Shown here in pieces: positions 18,892-28,981 of a stretch of DNA of 64,000 nt. Every line of letters starts with the position of its first letter. Within the stretch, counting starts at the first letter, position 1. The notes beneath the pieces are model-generated. The model was not told the origin of the DNA and made no database searches. It was given only the letters and a program-made list of their open reading frames with translations. A program made the position numbers and the translations under genes. Source of the DNA: CBDDFN01 sp965227065 (GTDB taxonomy: Bacteria > Pseudomonadota > Alphaproteobacteria > SPJN01). The DNA is taken from positions 248,001 through 312,000 of the forward strand of contig CBDDFN010000009.1 in assembly GCA_965227065.1 (NCBI GenBank), given 5' to 3'.

Positions 18892-19725
18892 CTAGTGCAA
18901 AATCAGCGTGGACCAATCCCCCCGCCGCAGCCTTGTGTGCAGCGACAGGCCGAACGGCCGGTAGCGCGACAAGACCCGCATTTCCTGATGATGCATCAGG
19001 CCCGACAGCACGACATGGCCGCCCGGTGCCAAGGCTCCGGCAATGGACGGGGCAAGCCCACATAAGGGCCGGGCCAGGATATTGGCGATGATCAGATCAA
19101 AGGGCGCGGCCTGCCGCAATGCGCGATGATCAAGCCCCGGCGCGGTGATGATCTCAAGTCCCGTCACCTTGTTGATCTTTGCAGCCTCCCGCGTGAAGGC
19201 GGTGGCGTCGGGGTCAATATCACTCAAACTGATACGGGCGGCCGGCCACAGCTTGCGGGCCGCGATCCCCAGCACGCCGGTGCCGCAACCAAGATCAAGC
19301 ACAGTCCGGGGAGAGGTGAATTTTTTCAACAGGCTTAACGCTTCAAGACACCCCGCCGTGGTGCCGTGATGGCCGGTGCCGAAGGCGGTGCCCGCTGCTA
19401 TTTCCAGCGGGATGAGGCCGGGCGGCAAAGGCTCCGTCCAATGAGGCGCATAGACGAAAAAGCGGCCCGCCGCCACCGGGTTCAATTCCCGTAAACTGGC
19501 CGCCACCCAGTTTTGCGGCAGGACCGGGCGAACCGAGGCATCAGTGAAGGGGCGGGCGGCTTGAAAGGCAGTGTCTTCATCGGCAAACCACGCCTCGATC
19601 CGCCAGCTTGCGCCGTCTTCGAAGCTTGCCACCGCGAAAGGGTCCATCTCTTCAAGGGCAGCCATGATCCCCTCACGAAGATCGGCATCGACCCAAAAAC
19701 TGATTTGCCAGCTTTCGGGTTCCAT
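18892..19725 (-). CDS. prmA: Ribosomal protein L11 methyltransferase
   Basis: SAM-dependent methyltransferase that modifies ribosomal protein L11. It has 277 residues from the ATG overlapping the uvrD stop (TGATG); a GTG one codon upstream is also possible. Seen: an N-terminal substrate-recognition domain with SWQISFWVDADLR, the SAM motif VLDLGCGTGVLGIAARKL (about residues 145-162), AAGTAFGTGHHGTT before it, and the catalytic-site IIANILARPL. Overlap with uvrD implies one transcript. Confidence 0.94.
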   Translation of the reverse strand: MEPESWQISFWVDADLREGIMAALEEMDPFAVASFEDGASWRIEAWFADEDTAFQAARPFTDASVRPVLPQNWVAASLRELNPVAAGRFFVYAPHWTEPLPPGLIPLEIAAGTAFGTGHHGTTAGCLEALSLLKKFTSPRTVLDLGCGTGVLGIAARKLWPAARISLSDIDPDATAFTREAAKINKVTGLEIITAPGLDHRALRQAAPFDLIIANILARPLCGLAPSIAGALAPGGHVVLSGLMHHQEMRVLSRYRPFGLSLHTRLRRGDWSTLILH

Positions 19726-22049
19726 CACTTCACCCGTTCTACAAAACGGTCGATGACCTTCTTGCGGCCAGCCTTGTCAAACTGCACGGTCAGCTTGTTG
19801 CCTTCGACCAGCGCGACCTGGCCATAGCCGAACTTGTCATGAAACACTCGTTCGCCGACTTTATAGCGGGCGGAATTTTCGGTCGCACTGACGGTCAGTG
19901 TGCGCGCCTCGTTCGGCGTGCGGGTGCGTTCAAACCCTCCGCGCGACTGGGCGCGTTTCCATCCCGGTGTTTCGTAAGTCGATGAAAAGCCCTGTTGATC
20001 GGCCCCGGCAAATTGCGGTGCCATCAATCCGCCGCCGCCATAAAGCCCGCCATCGCGCGCGCGGATTTCGACATGCTGTTCGGGGATTTCATCGACAAAG
20101 CGTGAGGGGATGGACGACATCCACTGGCCATGGATAAAGCGGTTGGCCACAAAGGTGATCATGGCGCGTTTGCGGGCGCGCGTGATGCCGACATATGCCA
20201 GGCGGCGTTCCTCTTCCAGCCCCTTGGTGCCGCTTTCATCAAGGGTGCGCTGGGATGGAAACAAGCCTTCTTCCCAGCCGGGCAAAAACACACAGTCAAA
20301 TTCAAGGCCCTTGGCGGCATGCAGCGTCATCAGCGAGACTTTCTCGCCATCCTCGCTTTTGTCATTTTCCATGACGAGCGCGATATGTTCAAGAAAGCCG
20401 CCCAGCGTGTCGAACTCATCCATCGCATTGACGAGTTCTTTGAGGTTATCGAGCCGACCGGGTGCCTCGGCGGTCTTGTCGGCCTGCCACATGGCGGTGT
20501 AGCCGCTTTCATCAAGCACCATTTCGGCCAATTCGGTATGGGGAATGACGCGGGCCTCGGTGCGCCAGCGATCAAAATCATCCAGCAGCTTTTTGAGTTC
20601 GGTGCGCGCCTTGCCGCGCAGTTCATCAGTGTCGACCAGTTCGCGCGCGGCATCGACCATCGGCATTTGATGGTTGCGGGCGTGGGTGTGGACGATCTGG
20701 ATCGACTTGTCACCGATGCCGCGCTTGGGCTTGTTGATGATGCGCTCAAAGGCAAGGTCATCACTGGGCTGATGGACGGTGCGCAGATAGGCCAGCGCGT
20801 CACGGATTTCGAGCCGTTCGTAGAATTTCGCGCCCCCGACCACCCGGTAATTGAGGCCAAGGGTCAAAAACCGTTCTTCAAATGCGCGGGTTTGAAAGCC
20901 GGCCCGCACCAGGATGGCCATTTCATTGAGTGAATGGCCCGCCCGTTGCAGCGTCTCGATTTCTTCGCCGATCAGCCTAGCTTCTTCTTCCCCATCCCAG
21001 ATGCCTTGAACAATGATCGGCTCGCCGGGATTGTCCTCGGTCCACAAGGTCTTGCCCAGCCGGGATTCGTTGGTGGCGATCAGGCCCGATGCGGCACCCA
21101 ATATATGTTCGGTCGAGCGGTAATTGCGTTCAAGCCGCACAATTGTGGCGCCGTCAAAATCCTGCTCAAAGCGCAGAATGTTGCCGACCTCGGCGCCGCG
21201 CCAGGCATAGATCGATTGATCCTCATCCCCCACGCAGCAAATGTTTTTGTGGCCCTGGGCGAGAAGGCGCAGCCACAAATATTGTGCGACATTGGTGTCC
21301 TGATACTCATCGACCAGAATATATTTAAACCGCCGCTGATAGTCGGCGAGCACATCGGGTTGGCTCTGGAACAGCTCGAGATTGAGCAGGAGCAGATCGC
21401 CGAAATCCACCGCATTCAATTGTTGCAGGCGGTGCTGATAGGCTCGGTAAAGGGTGATGCCTTTGCCATTGGCGTAAAGATGGGCATCGGCGGAAGGCAC
21501 CTTGTCGGGACCAAGCCCGCGGTTCTTCCAGCCGTCAATCAGCCCGGCCAGCATGCGGGCGGGCCAGCGCTTGTCGTCTATGTCGTCGGCTTCGATCAAT
21601 TGTTTAAGAAGCCTGATCTGATCATCGGTATCGAGGATGGTGAAGTTTGATTCCCGCCCCACCAGCTCGGCATGCCGCCGCAGGATGCGCGCGCCGATGG
21701 AGTGGAAGGTGCCCAGAAAGGGCAGCCCTTCAACCTGGCCGCCGATCAGGCCGCCGACGCGCTCGCGCATTTCCCGGGCGGCCTTGTTGGTGAAGGTGAC
21801 CGACAGGATCTGTCCGGGCCAGGCGCGGTTGGTCGCCAGCAGATAGGCCAGCCGGGTTGTCAGCACGCGGGTTTTCCCCGTGCCGGCGCCCGCCAGCACC
21901 AGAACCGGGCCGTCGGTCACCTCGACCGCGCGGCGCTGTTCGGGGTTGAGCCGGGCAAGCCAGTCAGGCTCCCGGGCAGGTTCAGCGGGGGCTTGCTGAG
22001 GATCGGGGGCCGCAAGCGGCACATCATTAAGGTCAAACGGGTCGGACAT
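19725..22049 (-). CDS. uvrD: ATP-dependent DNA helicase, UvrD/PcrA family
   Basis: Superfamily 1A 3'-5' helicase of nucleotide excision and mismatch repair. It has 774 residues. Motifs in order: Walker A LAGAGTGKTRVLTTRL (about residue 52), DEYQDTN, GDEDQSIYAWRGAE, LERNYRST, LMTLHAAKGLEFDCVF and YVGITRAR. The C-terminal 60 residues (YKVGERVFHDKFGYGQV) form the Tudor-like domain that PcrA/UvrD uses to bind RNA polymerase. It is the first gene of the uvrD-prmA-pepP unit. Confidence 0.95.
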   Translation of the reverse strand: MSDPFDLNDVPLAAPDPQQAPAEPAREPDWLARLNPEQRRAVEVTDGPVLVLAGAGTGKTRVLTTRLAYLLATNRAWPGQILSVTFTNKAAREMRERVGGLIGGQVEGLPFLGTFHSIGARILRRHAELVGRESNFTILDTDDQIRLLKQLIEADDIDDKRWPARMLAGLIDGWKNRGLGPDKVPSADAHLYANGKGITLYRAYQHRLQQLNAVDFGDLLLLNLELFQSQPDVLADYQRRFKYILVDEYQDTNVAQYLWLRLLAQGHKNICCVGDEDQSIYAWRGAEVGNILRFEQDFDGATIVRLERNYRSTEHILGAASGLIATNESRLGKTLWTEDNPGEPIIVQGIWDGEEEARLIGEEIETLQRAGHSLNEMAILVRAGFQTRAFEERFLTLGLNYRVVGGAKFYERLEIRDALAYLRTVHQPSDDLAFERIINKPKRGIGDKSIQIVHTHARNHQMPMVDAARELVDTDELRGKARTELKKLLDDFDRWRTEARVIPHTELAEMVLDESGYTAMWQADKTAEAPGRLDNLKELVNAMDEFDTLGGFLEHIALVMENDKSEDGEKVSLMTLHAAKGLEFDCVFLPGWEEGLFPSQRTLDESGTKGLEEERRLAYVGITRARKRAMITFVANRFIHGQWMSSIPSRFVDEIPEQHVEIRARDGGLYGGGGLMAPQFAGADQQGFSSTYETPGWKRAQSRGGFERTRTPNEARTLTVSATENSARYKVGERVFHDKFGYGQVALVEGNKLTVQFDKAGRKKVIDRFVERVK

Positions 22050-22091
22050 GGCGTTCTTTTACGATTCGGACGCGCACTATAGCACGGCCGA

Positions 22092-23834
22092 TCAGCGATC
22101 GCCTGCGGCTTCCCGTTCGGCCGCCACCAGCGTGTCGGAATAATGTTTCAAGGCGCGTTGGGCATGGACCACCCCGGCAAAGACGCCATCGGTACCGGTC
22201 ACGGCCAAAGTGCGGTGGTCACCGGCTTCCATCAATGCGATGGCGCGTTCCAGCGGGCAATCGGCAGGAACCGCGGCAATCGGCTCGGCCATGTCGCGCA
22301 TAAGATCGGGGGCGACGGCGGCAAACAGGATTTTCCGCACCTCGGTTTCCGACAGCATACCAACCGGCTTGGCCTCTTCATCGAGCACAAAAACGGTTCC
22401 GCTGCCAAGCTTGCGCAGGTAGGAGCGGGCATCTTCCCCCCGCATGTCGGCGGGGATGGTCTGCCTTGTCTCGACAATCAGATCGCGAATGGTCAATTGC
22501 TGGGCCAGCCTGAGGGCAAAGGCTGCCTCCAGATCAATGCCCTTGCGGGCCAACTGGCTGGCAAAGAAGCTTTTGGTGCCAAGCGATTGGGAGATGACCG
22601 AGGCAATGACGGTGGCGACCATCAGGCTGGTGGCGGTCTGATAATCGCCGGTCAGCTCAAACACGATCAGAATGGTCGAGATCGGCGCGCCGAGCACCGC
22701 ACCAGCCACCGCCCCCATACCGACCAGTGCATAGAGCCCGTGGGTTTCGGTGAGCGAGGGGAAGACATCACCGATCAAAATGCCGTAGGCGCTGCCCAGC
22801 ATCGCGCCAATGAACAAGGCGGGTGAAAATACTCCGCCGCCGAACCGTCCGGCAATCGAGATGGCGGTGGCGGCCAGTTTGGCAAAGATCAGCAACACGA
22901 CCAACATGAGCGGCAGGCCTTCTTTGAGCGCAAGGTCGGTTGCCTCATAGCCGACGCCCAGAATATGGGGGGCATAAAGCGCAATCGCCCCGATCAGCAG
23001 CCCGGCAATGGCAGGCCGCAGCGGTACCGGAACCGGCGAACGGTCCGCCCAGTGCTGGGCAAACAAGGTGGTGCGGACAAACAGGGCGGCAAGGCCGCCT
23101 GCCAGAATGCCCAGTCCGATGAAAAAGCCATATTCGGCCAGCGCCACCACCTCATAATGGGGAATGACGAAGGCAGGTGAGGCCCCCAAATGGGTGCGGG
23201 TGACGATGGTGCCGGTCACACTCGCCAATGTGATGGGTGCGAAGGCCCGCCAGGAATAGTGGCCAAGCACAACTTCAAGCGCAAACAAGGTGCCTGCGAT
23301 GGGGGCGTTAAAGGAGGCCGCGACGGCGGCAGCCACCGCTGAACCAAGCAAGGTGCGGGTGCCGATGGCATCAAGTTTGATCCGGCGCGACAGCGCACCC
23401 GCCAGACTGGCGCCGAGATGAACCATCGGACCTTCCCGGCCCGTGCTTGACCCGACCCCCAGAGAGACGGCTGAGATAAACGCGCTCGATAATCCATCGC
23501 GCAGGCGCATGGCACCATCGCGAAAGGCGGCCGCTTCAATCGCATCCTGGACGGCATGAACACGCTCGTCGGGCCGCAACAGCCAAATCAGCCCGCCCAC
23601 GACCAAGCCGCCTGCAACCGGCGTGCCGAGCACCATCCACCAGGGAAGGGTGGCAAGGTGCGCAAGCCAGTCCTCGCCGAAATAGCCGAAGCTTGCATAT
23701 TGCACCGCGCCGATCAGCAGACGGAAGCCAAGGGTGGCGTAGGCGGCAACGAGCCCGGTGGCGATGGCCAGGCAGGCCAGTCTGAGATGCGCCGATCCCC
23801 AAATGCGTTTGTGGAGCCCGGCGCTGTCATTCAT
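22092..23834 (-). CDS. ClC-family chloride channel/antiporter with C-terminal CBS pair
   Basis: Membrane protein of the voltage-gated chloride channel family. It has 580 residues: about 430 with many hydrophobic helices, then two CBS domains (about 440-570). Seen: GSSTGREGPMVHLGASL, whose Glu is the gating glutamate of the family, and GGGVFSPALFIGAMLG, the GxFxP selectivity motif. The first family motif (GSGIP) is not present in standard form; DERVHAVQDAI stands at that place. The CBS pair probably senses a nucleotide. It overlaps the upstream CoA-transferase by 4 bp, so the two are cotranscribed. Transport direction (channel or exchanger) cannot be told. Confidence 0.9.
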   Translation of the reverse strand: MNDSAGLHKRIWGSAHLRLACLAIATGLVAAYATLGFRLLIGAVQYASFGYFGEDWLAHLATLPWWMVLGTPVAGGLVVGGLIWLLRPDERVHAVQDAIEAAAFRDGAMRLRDGLSSAFISAVSLGVGSSTGREGPMVHLGASLAGALSRRIKLDAIGTRTLLGSAVAAAVAASFNAPIAGTLFALEVVLGHYSWRAFAPITLASVTGTIVTRTHLGASPAFVIPHYEVVALAEYGFFIGLGILAGGLAALFVRTTLFAQHWADRSPVPVPLRPAIAGLLIGAIALYAPHILGVGYEATDLALKEGLPLMLVVLLIFAKLAATAISIAGRFGGGVFSPALFIGAMLGSAYGILIGDVFPSLTETHGLYALVGMGAVAGAVLGAPISTILIVFELTGDYQTATSLMVATVIASVISQSLGTKSFFASQLARKGIDLEAAFALRLAQQLTIRDLIVETRQTIPADMRGEDARSYLRKLGSGTVFVLDEEAKPVGMLSETEVRKILFAAVAPDLMRDMAEPIAAVPADCPLERAIALMEAGDHRTLAVTGTDGVFAGVVHAQRALKHYSDTLVAAEREAAGDR

Positions 23835-24997
23835 TCGGAAAACTCGGCCTTGATCGCCTGGGTCTGCTCGCCCAGACGCGGGGCGCGTGGCCTTGTGGCC
23901 GGGTCATCCATGCTGGCGACCTTGATGGGATTGCCCGCCATGCGCAGCGCGCCGGCGTCTTCATCCTGGGCGGCAACGATCATATTGCGGGCGAGGATTT
24001 GCGGGTCCTGCATGACCTGATCGACGCTATGGATCGGCCCGCACGGGATACCGGCGGCTTCAAGCCTGTCGATCCATTCTGCGATGGGTTTGTCCACCAA
24101 GACCTCTTCGATTCGCACGCGCAATTCTTCAGGATAATTGCACCGGGTTTCATTGTGTGCAAATCGGGGGTCTTGAGGCAGCTCTTCAACGCCCAGCACC
24201 GCGCACATCTGGGCAAACAATTTGTCATTGCCCGCCGCGATGACCATATAGCCGTCTTTGGCCTGATAGGCCGCAAAGGGCGCGATCGAAGGATGACGCG
24301 AGCCGATGGGGCCGGGAACTTCGCCGGTGCCGACATAGCGCGCTACGGCGTTCTCCAAAATGGCGACCTGACAATCGAGCATACCGACATCAATGCGCTC
24401 GCCCTTGCCGGTCTGTTCGCGGCGGTAAAGCGCGGCGGCAATGCCGACTGCGCCGAACACGCCGGCCACAATGTCACCGATGGAGCTGCCCACCCGGGTG
24501 GGCGGCGTGTCGGGATGGCCGGTCACCGACATCAGCCCGCCCATCGCCTGCACCACCATGTCGTAGGCGGGTTTTTGCGCATAAGGGCCGGTTTGGCCGA
24601 AGCCCGAGATCGACGCAATGATCAGCCGGGGGAAGCGCGCTTCAAGCCAATCAAGCCCCAGGCCGAGTTTTTCCATCGTGCCGGGGCGGTTATTTTCGAC
24701 CACAATATCGGCGGTTTCGAGCATGCGCAGCAGCACGGCCTTGTCCGCCTCATCCTTCAAGTTGAGCACAACCGATTCCTTGCCCCGGTTGATGGCGGTG
24801 AAATAGGCCGAAACGCCATTGATGTAAGGCCCAATGTGACGGGCATCATCGCCGATTTCAGGCCGCTCGACCTTGATCACGCGCGCGCCCAGCTCCCCAA
24901 GCTGCATGGTGCAGTACGGCCCGGCCAGCACATGGGTCAGATCAACAATGGTGACGCCGTCGAGAAGTCCCGGACGAAGTGGGGGCTGATCAATCAT
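23831..24997 (-). CDS. CaiB/BaiF family (class III) CoA-transferase
   Basis: Family III CoA-transferase moving CoA between carboxylic acids; the substrate cannot be told from sequence. It has 388 residues. Seen: GVTIVDLTHVLAGPYCTMQLG at the N-terminus, GARVIKVERPEIGDDAR, NRGKESVVLNLKDEAD, NNRPGTMEKLGL, and PAYDMVVQAMGGLMSVTG, which contains the catalytic Asp of the family. GAGGTGAAAA precedes the ATG. The gene shares a 180-bp divergent region with the asmA-like gene. Confidence 0.92.
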   Translation of the reverse strand: MIDQPPLRPGLLDGVTIVDLTHVLAGPYCTMQLGELGARVIKVERPEIGDDARHIGPYINGVSAYFTAINRGKESVVLNLKDEADKAVLLRMLETADIVVENNRPGTMEKLGLGLDWLEARFPRLIIASISGFGQTGPYAQKPAYDMVVQAMGGLMSVTGHPDTPPTRVGSSIGDIVAGVFGAVGIAAALYRREQTGKGERIDVGMLDCQVAILENAVARYVGTGEVPGPIGSRHPSIAPFAAYQAKDGYMVIAAGNDKLFAQMCAVLGVEELPQDPRFAHNETRCNYPEELRVRIEEVLVDKPIAEWIDRLEAAGIPCGPIHSVDQVMQDPQILARNMIVAAQDEDAGALRMAGNPIKVASMDDPATRPRAPRLGEQTQAIKAEFSE

Positions 24998-25178
24998 TTT
25001 TCACCTCAAAGCTGTACTCGGGGAGCAGGATTTCATAGGGTTCGGTTCTGAAAAGATGGTTGAAATCGTCATAATTCCTCCATCTTTCCTTCGGGGAATA
25101 GTCGCACCAAGCACGGATGCTTGGCGCAGATATGTGTAGCCTGTGTGACAGGCTGCGCGGGTACCAAAAGAGGCAAGC

Positions 25179-28100
25179 ATGAAACGCATTCTGATCGGTC
25201 TGGGAATTGTCATCGGGCTTGTGGTGGTTGTGGCGCTGATCGCGCCCCTGTTCATTGATGTCAATCAATACAAGCCGATGATTGAGGAGCAGGCAGAGAA
25301 AGCCACCGGGCGCAAATTGACGCTGGAAGGCGATCTGTCCCTGTCGCTTTTGCCCAGCCCGACTGTTTCGGTCGAGAATGTGAAGCTTGCCAATGACCCG
25401 CGTTCCAAAGACCCTGAAATGCTGGATGTCGGCCGCGCCTCGGTTTCGGTCTCCTGGTTCCCGCTGCCTTACATTTCAGGCAAGGTGAATGTCTCAAATG
25501 TCGAGCTTGAAGATACGACCATTATCTTTGAGCAATATGCCGATGGGTCAAACAATGCGCCCACGCCGCAAACCGATGTGTCGGACGATGATTTCCTGTC
25601 TGATGATGCCCCCGACGCAACCGCTGAACCCACTGAAGCGGAAACCGCAGAGGCCGCACCGCTTGATGTTTCAATCGGCTCGCTCAGCCTCAACAATATC
25701 AATCTGGTCTATCGTGATCAGGCCGCAGCCAGTGAAGAGCGTGTAACGCTCGACGATGTCGATATTTCACTCGGCGGGCTGATGGGCCCGTTCCATGGCG
25801 ATGGCAAGATTGCCACGCGCGGGCTTGCGGTTGGGTTTGAAATGAATGTCGGCAAGCTTGAAGAAGAACGCTCCTTGCCGGTGTCGCTGACCATTCTGGA
25901 AGAAAGCTCGGATTCGAAAATCGGCATCAGCCTTGCTGTGCTCGACGCCATGTCCGACCCGCGGGTCAATGGCACGCTGAAGGTTGAATCGGATGATCTG
26001 GGCGGACTGGCCGCTTTTGCCAGCGGGGCGGAGCCTGCGTCTGACCGTAAAAAAGTCCCCTTCCTGCTTGAAAGCCCGCTTAAAGCCTCGACCAGCGGTG
26101 TTGATCTTTCCGAGATTGCCATTCGCCTGGGCGATGAAAGCTTTGATGGTGCGATTTCGGCCACGCTGGGTGATCAGACCGCCTTTGATGTGAATTTGAA
26201 ATCGAGCACGGTTGATCTCGACCGTCTGCTGGCCGCCGTCGAGGGCATTACAAGCGGCATGCCCGCCGCGGAGGCAAAACCCGCCCAAGCGGCCGAAGCC
26301 AAAACAGAAGAGGCCGCCCCGTTTGAAATTCCTGCCGACCTTAAAGGAAAGGTTGCGCTCGGGATCGGTGCACTGACCTATCAGGGCGATGCGGTTCAGG
26401 ATGTTGCCTTTGTGATGGAACTCGACAAGGGCGTGGCCCGCATCACCAAGGCGGGCGCCAAGTTACCGGCTAGCACAACCGCCTCGCTGAACGGTTCTTT
26501 GCGCGCCTCGAACGGTGCGCCCCTGTTTACCGGAACCGCCAATCTGTCGACACCTGATCTGCGGGGCCTGCTGACATTTGCCGGTGTTGATGTTTCCACC
26601 GTGCCGGACGGCAAGCTGAAGGTCTTCCGTGCCAATCTGCCGATCACCGCAACAGACAGTTCGGTCAAACTCAATGGCATGTCAGTCAATTTCGATGGCT
26701 CGACCTTGTCGGGTTCGCTGGCTGCGGGCCTGGGCGCCATTCCGAAAGTCAGTGCCGATCTCGCGCTCGACCGGATCAATGTAGATGATTATCAGGGTGG
26801 CGAAGCCGCCCCAGCTGAAACCAAAGCGGATGCCAAGTCTGAAAGCAGTGGTGGCACAGGCGGCGGGGCGAGCCCCTTTGAAGCCGATATCGCCCTGCGG
26901 GTCGGCACGCTCACCATGTCGGGCACCACGCTGCAAAATGCCCGCGTTGCCGCCCAAGTCGAAGGCGCGGCCGATGGTTCCTCGACGATCAATGTTGATG
27001 GCACGCTCGGCTCCACCAAGCTCAAGGCCGATGGCCGGATTGGCGATATGGCCGATCCGATCAAGGCATTGACGCTCAATGCCAAAATTTCCAATCCCAG
27101 CGCCCGCGCCTTTGCCGCGCCTTTTGCAGGCATGCTGCAAGGCCCGCCGCGCTTCGTGGATGGGCCGTTGAGCTATACGGTGGCACTGGTCGGCAAGGGC
27201 TCCACGCTCAATGCCGATTTTGAAGCCAAGTCGAATGTCGGTGCGCTGACGGTCAAGGGCGATGTCACCGATCCCATGTCGGATGCGCCCAAGCTCGACA
27301 TGACGGTGGCCGCAGATGCCAGCGAGTTCTCCACCTTCTTCTCCAGCCTTGCTTTGCCTTATGATCCAGCTGGGCGGCGTATGGGGGCGCTCACCCTGCG
27401 GGCCACCGCCAGTGGTTCGCCGACTGATGTGAAACTCAACCTCACCACTTTCAAAATCGGTGATGCGGAAGTGACGGGGTCGGTTTCTGCCTCAAACCTT
27501 GATGACCATCCCAAGATCAAGGCGGACTTCAAGGCGGGCGAGGTTGATCTTGACAAGCTGATGCCGCGCGGTGAAGGCGGCAACGAACCCACCGCCCAGG
27601 CCCAGGCCGATGCCACTGAACGGGCGCCCGGCACCCCGCCTTATACCGATGAGCCGATTGACTTGTCGGGGCTGCGTGGCGTTGATGCCGACGTCACCAT
27701 GCAAGCGAAATATCTCAAGGGCCAGGGGCTCGACTTCAAGGATGCCGATCTGGTCTTCTCGCTGAAAGGCGGCGTCGCCCACCTGTCGAAGCTGACCGGC
27801 AAGCTGTATGACGGCCCGGTCGATATGACCCTTAAGCTTGATGGGTCAACCGATGTCCCGGCGCTTGATGTGAAATACAGCCTGGAGCAGGCCAATTTCG
27901 AAACCGCGTCAATGGCGCTGATGAATGATGATTTCATCACCGGCACATTGTCCTCGAAAGCCGATGTCACAGGCAAAGGCCGGACCGATCGGGAACTGGC
28001 CGCAAGCCTCAATGGTTTCATCTACATGTTTGGTGAGCGCGGCAAGATCAAGGGCTTTGATCTTGAGGCACTGGCCAAAGCACTGGGCCAGTTGGGCAAG

Positions 28101-28844
28101 GGCAACTTCCAGGGCGTGCGCGATGCCATGTCGAGCGGCGAGACGGAGTATAAGTCGCTCACCGTCAAGTTCGACATTAAGGACGGCGTGATGACCTCCA
28201 ATGATGCGGTGGTTGAAGTGTTCTCCGGCAAGATCACCGGCAAGTCGCGGGTTGATCTGCCCCAGTGGAACCAGAACAGCCGTGTTGAAGCCCGCGTGGC
28301 GACAAAGGACGATGTCCCGCCCGTGGCGCTGATCTTCTCAGGCCCGGTTGATGCACCCCAGCGGCAGATCGACCTGGCGTCCCTGACCAAATATTACGCC
28401 ACTTCGGGCATCAAGAACCTGTTGGGCGGCGGCAAAAAGGATGGCGAAGAGGGCGGCGAGCAATCGCCCGGCGCGGGCATTCAGCAATTGTTTGGCGGTG
28501 GCAAGAAGAAAGAAGACGCCCCCGCTGAAGGTGGCGAGGCAGCCCCCGCTGAAGGCGGTGAGGCAGCACCGGCTGAGGAGAAGAAAGACCCCGCAGCCGC
28601 CATGCAGCAATTCTTTGGTGGAGGCAAGAAAAAGTCAGAGCCTGCGAAAGAGCCTGCCCCTGCGCCCGCCCCGGCTGAGGAGCCGGTGAAGCAAGAGCCG
28701 GCCCCGGCTGAAAAGCCTGCCTCTGCTGAGGAGCCGAAAGCCGAGCCTGAAGCCGCCCCCGCCGAAGCCCCGGCGGAAGAGCCGAAGGCAGAAGAGAAGA
28801 AAGAAGATCCTGCCGAAGCGATCAAAAAGCTGTTTGGCAATTAG
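25179..28844 (+). CDS. AsmA-family protein with repeated C-terminal tail
   Basis: Large AsmA-like protein of 1221 residues, probably anchored in the inner membrane by its N-terminal helix (about residues 4-24) with the rest periplasmic. AsmA relatives are thought to form bridges for phospholipid transport to the outer membrane. Seen: the family start LFIDVNQYKPMIEEQAEKATGRK, LEGDLSLSLLPSPTVSVENV, and a late AsmA_2 region with KGFDLEALAKALGQ and DGVMTSNDAVVEVFSGKI. From about residue 1077 the protein is Pro/Ala/Glu-rich and carries four copies of a short motif: GIKNLLGGGKK, GIQQLFGGGKK, AMQQFFGGGKK and AIKKLFGN at the very end. AGAGG precedes the ATG. Substrate unknown. Confidence 0.9.
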   Translation: MKRILIGLGIVIGLVVVVALIAPLFIDVNQYKPMIEEQAEKATGRKLTLEGDLSLSLLPSPTVSVENVKLANDPRSKDPEMLDVGRASVSVSWFPLPYISGKVNVSNVELEDTTIIFEQYADGSNNAPTPQTDVSDDDFLSDDAPDATAEPTEAETAEAAPLDVSIGSLSLNNINLVYRDQAAASEERVTLDDVDISLGGLMGPFHGDGKIATRGLAVGFEMNVGKLEEERSLPVSLTILEESSDSKIGISLAVLDAMSDPRVNGTLKVESDDLGGLAAFASGAEPASDRKKVPFLLESPLKASTSGVDLSEIAIRLGDESFDGAISATLGDQTAFDVNLKSSTVDLDRLLAAVEGITSGMPAAEAKPAQAAEAKTEEAAPFEIPADLKGKVALGIGALTYQGDAVQDVAFVMELDKGVARITKAGAKLPASTTASLNGSLRASNGAPLFTGTANLSTPDLRGLLTFAGVDVSTVPDGKLKVFRANLPITATDSSVKLNGMSVNFDGSTLSGSLAAGLGAIPKVSADLALDRINVDDYQGGEAAPAETKADAKSESSGGTGGGASPFEADIALRVGTLTMSGTTLQNARVAAQVEGAADGSSTINVDGTLGSTKLKADGRIGDMADPIKALTLNAKISNPSARAFAAPFAGMLQGPPRFVDGPLSYTVALVGKGSTLNADFEAKSNVGALTVKGDVTDPMSDAPKLDMTVAADASEFSTFFSSLALPYDPAGRRMGALTLRATASGSPTDVKLNLTTFKIGDAEVTGSVSASNLDDHPKIKADFKAGEVDLDKLMPRGEGGNEPTAQAQADATERAPGTPPYTDEPIDLSGLRGVDADVTMQAKYLKGQGLDFKDADLVFSLKGGVAHLSKLTGKLYDGPVDMTLKLDGSTDVPALDVKYSLEQANFETASMALMNDDFITGTLSSKADVTGKGRTDRELAASLNGFIYMFGERGKIKGFDLEALAKALGQLGKGNFQGVRDAMSSGETEYKSLTVKFDIKDGVMTSNDAVVEVFSGKITGKSRVDLPQWNQNSRVEARVATKDDVPPVALIFSGPVDAPQRQIDLASLTKYYATSGIKNLLGGGKKDGEEGGEQSPGAGIQQLFGGGKKKEDAPAEGGEAAPAEGGEAAPAEEKKDPAAAMQQFFGGGKKKSEPAKEPAPAPAPAEEPVKQEPAPAEKPASAEEPKAEPEAAPAEAPAEEPKAEEKKEDPAEAIKKLFGN

Positions 28845-28981
28845 GCGCGCCACAGGGTCGTTCCGGGGCGTCCAAGCCTGTCTTGGGCGAACCCGGAATT
28901 TGAAACCGGCATTGCTTCACAGCCTTCAGAACCCGGATCAGTACCGCGTCGTTTGATGCCGCAGAGCATCCGGGATGACGC
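28845..28981. repeat. Intergenic REP-like sequence
   Basis: The 137-bp gap between the convergent asmA-like and RHH genes holds an imperfect palindrome around GATGCCGCAGAGCATC followed by CGGGATGACG, the kind of dispersed sequence common between alphaproteobacterial genes. Only one copy is in the window, so calling it a repeat is an inference. Confidence 0.3.

Noticed and set aside
23999..25051. 350-codon forward frame over the CoA-transferase gene
   Set aside because: The reverse frame has the full CoA-transferase motif set; the forward one has none.
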